From the NCBI RefSeq assembly GCF_052068095.1, contig NZ_JBQHDG010000015.1:218618-282617 (forward strand): a stretch of 64,000 nt of DNA. The letters run 5' to 3'. The notes under the pieces are model-generated. The model saw nothing but the letters and a program-made list of their open reading frames with translations. It was not told where the DNA came from and made no database searches. Of the stretch, positions 60,815 to 64,000 are shown piece by piece. Origin of the DNA: Phytohabitans sp052068095. GTDB lineage: Bacteria > Actinomycetota > Actinomycetes > Mycobacteriales > Micromonosporaceae. The position numbers were made by a program, and so were the translations under genes. Every line of letters starts with the position of its first letter. Position 1 is the stretch's first letter.

Positions 60815-60840
60815 AGCAAGATCCCTAGCATTTCCCTAGC
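60815..60840. other. Candidate integrase/excisionase arm sites, right end
   Basis: Contains the same 18-bp stretch as the left end (60815-60832) and a second CCCTAGC at 60834-60840. It lies between the integrase stop codon and the right attachment core. The heptamers are spaced 11 bp apart here and 12 bp apart at the left end. Confidence 0.6.
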
Positions 60841-60901
60841 AATCCAGGTCCCGAGCAGATCAACTGGATCACCAGGCCGGACATAATCCCAGGTCAGTAC
60901 T

Positions 60902-60945
60902 TGTGGGGCGGGCGGGACTCGAACCCGCGACCGAGGGATTATGAG
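60902..60945. repeat. Right attachment repeat inside the intact tRNA
   Basis: Second copy of the 44-bp direct repeat. It lies within the functional tRNA gene 60904-60977, so integration at this end rebuilt the complete tRNA. The integrase stop codon is about 90 bp away, which is typical of tyrosine-recombinase elements. Confidence 0.93.
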
Positions 60946-60977
60946 TCCCCTGCTCTAACCTGCTGAGCTACCGCCCC
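60904..60977 (-). tRNA. tRNA with CAT anticodon (Met or Ile2)
   Basis: 74 nt on the minus strand. The acceptor stem GGGGCGG pairs with CCGCCCC, discriminator A; D-arm TAGCTCAGCAGGTTAGAGCA; anticodon loop ACTCATAAT; T-arm GCGGGTTCGAGTCCCGC; no encoded CCA. The CAT anticodon is compatible with elongator Met or with lysidine-modified Ile2; the stem GGGAC-TCATAAT resembles bacterial Ile2, but I cannot decide. It is the attachment site of the element. Confidence 0.92.
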
Positions 60978-61084
60978 CTGCTGGCGCGGGGATCGTATCC
61001 CGCAGGCGGTGCTAGCGGCCACTGACCCGCCGGCTGGGGAAGGCCGCGGCCGAACCGGACGAGCGGGCCCATTGGAAGCGTGAG

Positions 61085-61157
61085 CTCCCCCATTTGGACT
61101 CGAACCAAAAACCTGCCGGTTAACAGCCGGCTGCTCTGCCAATTGAGCTATGGGGGA
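61085..61157 (-). tRNA. tRNA-Asn (GTT)
   Basis: 73 nt on the minus strand. The acceptor stem TCCCCCA pairs with TGGGGGA, discriminator G; anticodon loop CTGTTAACC with anticodon GTT; T-loop GGTTCGAGTCC. It lies 107 bp upstream of the CAT tRNA on the same strand and may be co-transcribed with it. Confidence 0.95.
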
Positions 61158-61354
61158 TCGAGCTGGCATCGGATCGCTCCGGCGCCGCGCGACTGCACAA
61201 GAGTACAGGACGGTGTGGGGCGTGGGGCTACAGGGTTACCCGGGACACGCCAGTGCCAAATCGGGACATTCTGCCGCTCGGGGCCCAAGGGTGCATGGAC
61301 GCGAGGCAGGATGGGTACGTACCCCGTGTAGAAGACCACTGGGAAGGAGCCGCT

Positions 61355-61657
61355 ATGCGCGGAAAGCTGTGGTTCATCGGCGGGCTGGCTGCGGGCTTCG
61401 TCCTGGGTGCCCGCGCCGGCCGGGAGAAGTACGAGGAGCTGGTCCTCAACGCCCGTAAGGTGTGGGACCACCCCACGGTGCAGGAGGCCGCCGGCGTCGC
61501 GCAGGCGCAGGCCAACCGCCTCTACGAGGAGGGCAAGGACCGCTTGGCCCACACCCGGGTCGGCGAGAAGCTCACCGGGCACACGGACGACGCGCTGACG
61601 GCGTCGACCACCTCCACCGGATCCGCGAGCGCGAATCGCAACAACAGCACCATCTGA
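61355..61657 (+). CDS. YtxH-domain small membrane-associated protein
   Basis: 100 residues, ATG 61355 after GGGAAGGAG. A short hydrophobic N-terminal segment (LWFIGGLAAGFVLGA) is followed by ARAGREKYEELVLNARKVWD and an amphipathic helix with AQANRLYEEGKDRL. This is the common actinobacterial YtxH-like architecture, a single-span membrane protein of unknown role. The gene is chromosomal, outside the element. Confidence 0.75.
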   Translation: MRGKLWFIGGLAAGFVLGARAGREKYEELVLNARKVWDHPTVQEAAGVAQAQANRLYEEGKDRLAHTRVGEKLTGHTDDALTASTTSTGSASANRNNSTI

Positions 61658-61753
61658 CCCGTCGGGTCGGATCGCGAACAGCAACCATGTGACCCCGCAC
61701 AGAAGGATGGGCCCGGCCGCGGTGGCCGGGCCCATCCGTGTACCCGACGAGGG

Positions 61754-62761
61754 TCAGTCTTTGCTCGAGAAGGCCGCGTCGAACGCTGCCTGGGGTGCGT
61801 CGAAGGCCAGGCGGCGCACGAACTGGAGCGCCTCGGGCGCGCCGACGAGCCGGTCCATGCCGGCGTCTTCCCACTCGATGGAGATCGGGCCGTCGTAGCC
61901 GATCGCGTTGAGCGCGCGGAAGCAGTCTTCCCACGGCACGTCGCCGTGGCCGGTGGAGACGAAGTCCCAGCCGCGGCGCATGTCGGCCCAGGGCAGGTGG
62001 GAGGAGAGGCGGCCGCGGCGGCCGTCGCCCGTGCGGACCTTCGCGTCCTTGCAGTCGACGTGGTAGATGCGGTCGGCGAAGTCGAAGATGAAGTTGACCG
62101 GGTCGAGCTCCTGCCACACGAAGTGCGACGGGTCCCAGTTGAGCCCGAAGGCGGGGCGGTGACCGATCGCCTCGAGCGTGCGCTTGGTGGTCCAGTAGTC
62201 GTACGCGATCTCGCTGGGGTGCACCTCGTGTGCGAAGCGGACGCCCTCCTCGTCGAAGACGTCGAGGATCGGGTTCCACCGGTTGGCGAAGTCTTCGTAT
62301 CCCTTTTCGATCATCGAGGGCGGCACCGGCGGGAACATGGCCAGGGTGTGCCAGATCGACGAGCCGGTGAAGCCGACGACGGTGCGGACGCCCAGCTTGG
62401 CCGCCGCGCGAGCCGTGTCGGCAAGCTCCGCTGCCGCCCGCTGCCGCACACCCTCTGGCGAGCCGTCGCCCCAGATGCGGGCGGGCAGGATGCCCTGGTG
62501 GCGCTCGTCGATGGGGTGGTCGCAGACCGCCTGCCCGACGAGGTGGTTGGAGATCGCGAAGACCTGGAGGTTGTACTTGGCGAGCGTCTCGCGCTTGCGC
62601 TCGACGTACCCGTCTTCGTTTACCGCCTTGTCCACTTCGAAGTGGTCGCCCCAGCAGGCGATCTCCAGGCCGTCGTAGCCCCAGTCGGAGGCCAGCCGGC
62701 ACATCTCCTCGAATGGCAGATCGGCCCACTGGCCGGTGAACAGCGTGATCGGTCGGGCCAT
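61754..62761 (-). CDS. Sugar phosphate isomerase/epimerase family protein
   Basis: 335 residues, ATG 62761 preceded by CAGGAGAGGGAC. AP endonuclease 2/xylose-isomerase-like TIM barrel: CRLASDWGYDGLEIACWGDH near the start, IWHTLAMFPPVPPSMIEKGY, VRFAHEVHPSEIAYDYW, HRPAFGLNWDPSHFVWQELD, IYHVDCKDAKVR, and a final IGYDGPISIEWEDAGMDRLV. Glu, Asp and His residues suited to divalent-metal binding are present. The family interconverts sugars or inositol derivatives; the substrate here is not predictable. Chromosomal gene; no sugar transporter or dehydrogenase gene is visible nearby. Confidence 0.88.
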   Translation of the reverse strand: MARPITLFTGQWADLPFEEMCRLASDWGYDGLEIACWGDHFEVDKAVNEDGYVERKRETLAKYNLQVFAISNHLVGQAVCDHPIDERHQGILPARIWGDGSPEGVRQRAAAELADTARAAAKLGVRTVVGFTGSSIWHTLAMFPPVPPSMIEKGYEDFANRWNPILDVFDEEGVRFAHEVHPSEIAYDYWTTKRTLEAIGHRPAFGLNWDPSHFVWQELDPVNFIFDFADRIYHVDCKDAKVRTGDGRRGRLSSHLPWADMRRGWDFVSTGHGDVPWEDCFRALNAIGYDGPISIEWEDAGMDRLVGAPEALQFVRRLAFDAPQAAFDAAFSSKD

Positions 62762-63271
62762 GTCCCTCTCCTGTAAGAGCGATGGACGGCGCGAGGAGAC
62801 CGGTCCGGTGCATGCAGCGGCGCGGCCCCGGACGGCGGGTGGCGGTGGACTCCGGGCGGGTTGCGCCTCCCGCCCGGACGCACACCCACGCCCGGTCAAC
62901 GCCAGCCCCAACTCTAGGCTGCCCACCGCCCCACGAAAAGCCCGCCGGCGTCAGCGCCCGTGCCGCTGCCGCTCCGTCTCGCATCACCCGACGGTGCGAA
63001 GGTAGTGACGGTGAGCGGCACGCAGGGTATCGTCGCGCGGGACGCCGGCGCGGTGCGTACTCCCGAAAAGCTGGCGCGTGTCCTCGACCCCCAGGCATCG
63101 GCCGAACGGATGATCTGAGCGGTTGAATGGTGATTCCATAAATCGTCGTTAAGGAATCGCCGCGTAGCTTTAAATCATCATTTGCAGCTTGGCGGAAGCT
63201 CAATGCTGACTCATATGGTGGCTGCACTCAGCGAACGAGAGCCGCGCTCGGCTTCCAGAAAAAGGTGCACC
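62762..63271. promoter_or_regulatory. Divergent intergenic region
   Basis: 510 bp between two divergently transcribed genes. Most is GC-rich without coding signal. An AT-rich stretch at about 63125-63185 includes gattcc and ggaatc separated by 15 bp (an inverted repeat) and is a plausible promoter zone for the plus-strand gene at 63272. Confidence 0.4.
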
Positions 63272-64000
63272 ATGTACAGGTCGGCACGACGGCAAAAGGG
63301 TCTCCTGTCCACGCGCAGAAACCGGATCATCGCGATCATCGGCACCCTCGCCGTCTTCGGCGGCGTCATCGCGGTCACCCAGGTGTCCAACGCGGGGAGC
63401 AACCGCGATCGCAACCGTCCCGCGGCGGCCCAGTGCCGACCCGCTCCGAACGGCACCGCGCCCGCCGGGCAGCAGAACGTCACCGAAAGCCGGCAGAACG
63501 GCCGCACGGTCCGCAACTACTGGGGTGACGGCCAGGCCTGCACCACCCAGGTGAGCAGCACGCCGACGATCTCCTGTCCCACCGTCGCCGACCGCCTACC
63601 GGAGGTGCCGGCGCGGGCCCGCGAGGAGGTGGACCGCAACCTCGCCCAGCTGGAGACGCAGATCGCCGAAGCCAACCGGCGGCTTGCCTCGAGCGCCGGC
63701 CAGGGCGGTCCGAACTTCGTGCAGAACGCCATCCTCGGCCCGCTGGCCGACAAGCGCCGCGCGGCGCTCGACCGGATCACCATCGCGATCGACCGGGCCG
63801 GGCCGCGGCCGCAAGGGCTTCAGGCATTGGCCACCTGCACCGTCAGCAACGGCAACGGCGGCGGCGGTAACAACCCCGGCGCGCCCAACCAGCCCGCCAC
63901 CAGCGCGCCGCCGTCGGCGCCCCCGCCGCTGGACTTCGGTCCGGACGAGTGCTCCGAGGGCAACGACCTCCAGCTGCACGACGGCTTCCAGAACGGCAAC
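63272..64000 (+). CDS. Secreted or membrane-anchored protein, 3' end outside the window
   Basis: 243 codons open to the window edge from ATG 63272. An N-terminal basic stretch is followed by a hydrophobic segment (IIAIIGTLAVFGGVIAVTQV), consistent with a signal peptide or anchor. A helical part (EEVDRNLAQLETQIAEANRR) and a Gly/Asn/Pro/Ala-rich linker follow, then ECSEGNDLQLHDGFQNGN at the edge. The pattern (signal, conserved module with paired Cys, low-complexity linker) suggests an extracellular actinomycete protein, possibly DUF1996-like, but the domain cannot be assigned from this piece. Confidence 0.6.
   Translation, partial: MYRSARRQKGLLSTRRNRIIAIIGTLAVFGGVIAVTQVSNAGSNRDRNRPAAAQCRPAPNGTAPAGQQNVTESRQNGRTVRNYWGDGQACTTQVSSTPTISCPTVADRLPEVPARAREEVDRNLAQLETQIAEANRRLASSAGQGGPNFVQNAILGPLADKRRAALDRITIAIDRAGPRPQGLQALATCTVSNGNGGGGNNPGAPNQPATSAPPSAPPPLDFGPDECSEGNDLQLHDGFQNGN

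Larger units (their letters stand above)
1401..60945. mobile_element. tRNA-integrated mobilizable element, about 59.5 kb
   Basis: The boundaries are a perfect 44-bp direct repeat (1401-1444 and 60902-60945) that corresponds to a tRNA 3' portion from the anticodon loop to the acceptor end. This is the usual target of tyrosine integrases. The integrase gene lies immediately inside the right repeat. Relaxase and MobC genes, a small HTH (excisionase-like) protein, a DUF2637 protein and paired CCCTAGC motifs near both ends support an actinomycete integrative and mobilizable element. I see no FtsK/TraB-type translocase and no recognisable Rep protein, so self-transfer is doubtful. Cargo is nearly all defence or competition genes. 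The integrase is interrupted, so excision may be blocked. Confidence 0.9.

Noticed and set aside
61754..62761. Considered assigning a specific inositol or xylose pathway role.
   Set aside because: No neighbouring pathway genes; the family alone does not reveal the substrate.

Overview
The window is high-GC actinobacterial DNA with Shine-Dalgarno-led genes, many GTG starts and many 4-bp ATGA gene overlaps. Protein content (DUF2637, an Lsr2 C-terminal-like domain, XRE regulators with DUF5753-like sensor domains, an FxLD lanthipeptide) suggests a filamentous actinomycete, possibly Micromonosporaceae; the genus is inference. Most of the window is one integrated mobile element. A perfect 44-bp direct repeat lies at 1401-1444 and 60902-60945. 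The right copy is the 3' part of an intact tRNA gene (anticodon CAT, 60904-60977) and the left copy is the orphan tRNA end left by integration. A tyrosine integrase, a small HTH protein, relaxase and MobC genes and a repeat-rich non-coding region sit at the tRNA end, and a DUF2637 membrane protein at the other. Short repeats containing CCCTAGC lie inside both ends. The element is about 59.5 kb; 1-1400 and 60978-64000 are ordinary chromosome.

Element layout, left to right. (1) 1445-3650: conjugation-related remnants and an AbiEii-like nucleotidyltransferase with partner. (2) 4082-18689, plus strand: a DinG-RecQ double-helicase fusion, a 2201-residue SNF2 helicase with three cysteine-rich zinc modules, a small RAMA/DUF4357-like protein, and a UvrD-type helicase with a RelE-like front end. 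(3) 36256-18655, minus strand: a tightly coupled seven-gene operon of DruE-like DUF1998 helicase, DrmD-like SNF2 helicase, Eco57I-type adenine methyltransferase, McrB, McrC, AIPR protein and a PUA/EVE-like protein. The two arms converge and overlap by 35 bp. Together they look like a composite modification-sensing anti-phage island mixing DISARM, Druantia and McrBC parts. (4) 37161-45115: an FxLD-class lanthipeptide cluster (isoAsp-type methyltransferase, LanC-like cyclase, full-length LanB dehydratase, precursor) and its XRE regulators. (5) 45247-48359: a third XRE regulator, a flavoprotein and a CoiA-like protein. (6) 48829-54930: a complete four-gene Wadjet-like system (JetABCD). (7) 55063-60811: mobilization, a possible origin region and integration.

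Several genes are broken. The integrase ORF carries four perfect 49-bp tandem copies that create an in-frame stop. The lanC-like gene has a +1 frameshift in a G4 run, one XRE regulator has a 1-nt deletion, and a membrane-protein gene at 36513-37107 is spread over three frames. Outside the element, the toxin of a HigBA-like pair has a frameshift and a nonsense codon. Whether the single-base changes are real decay or assembly errors cannot be told from this sequence alone.

Together the genes suggest a mobilizable element whose cargo defends the host against phages (helicase-methyltransferase-McrBC arms, AIPR), against plasmids (Wadjet) and perhaps against bacterial competitors (lanthipeptide), and which may now be stuck in its site because its integrase is interrupted.
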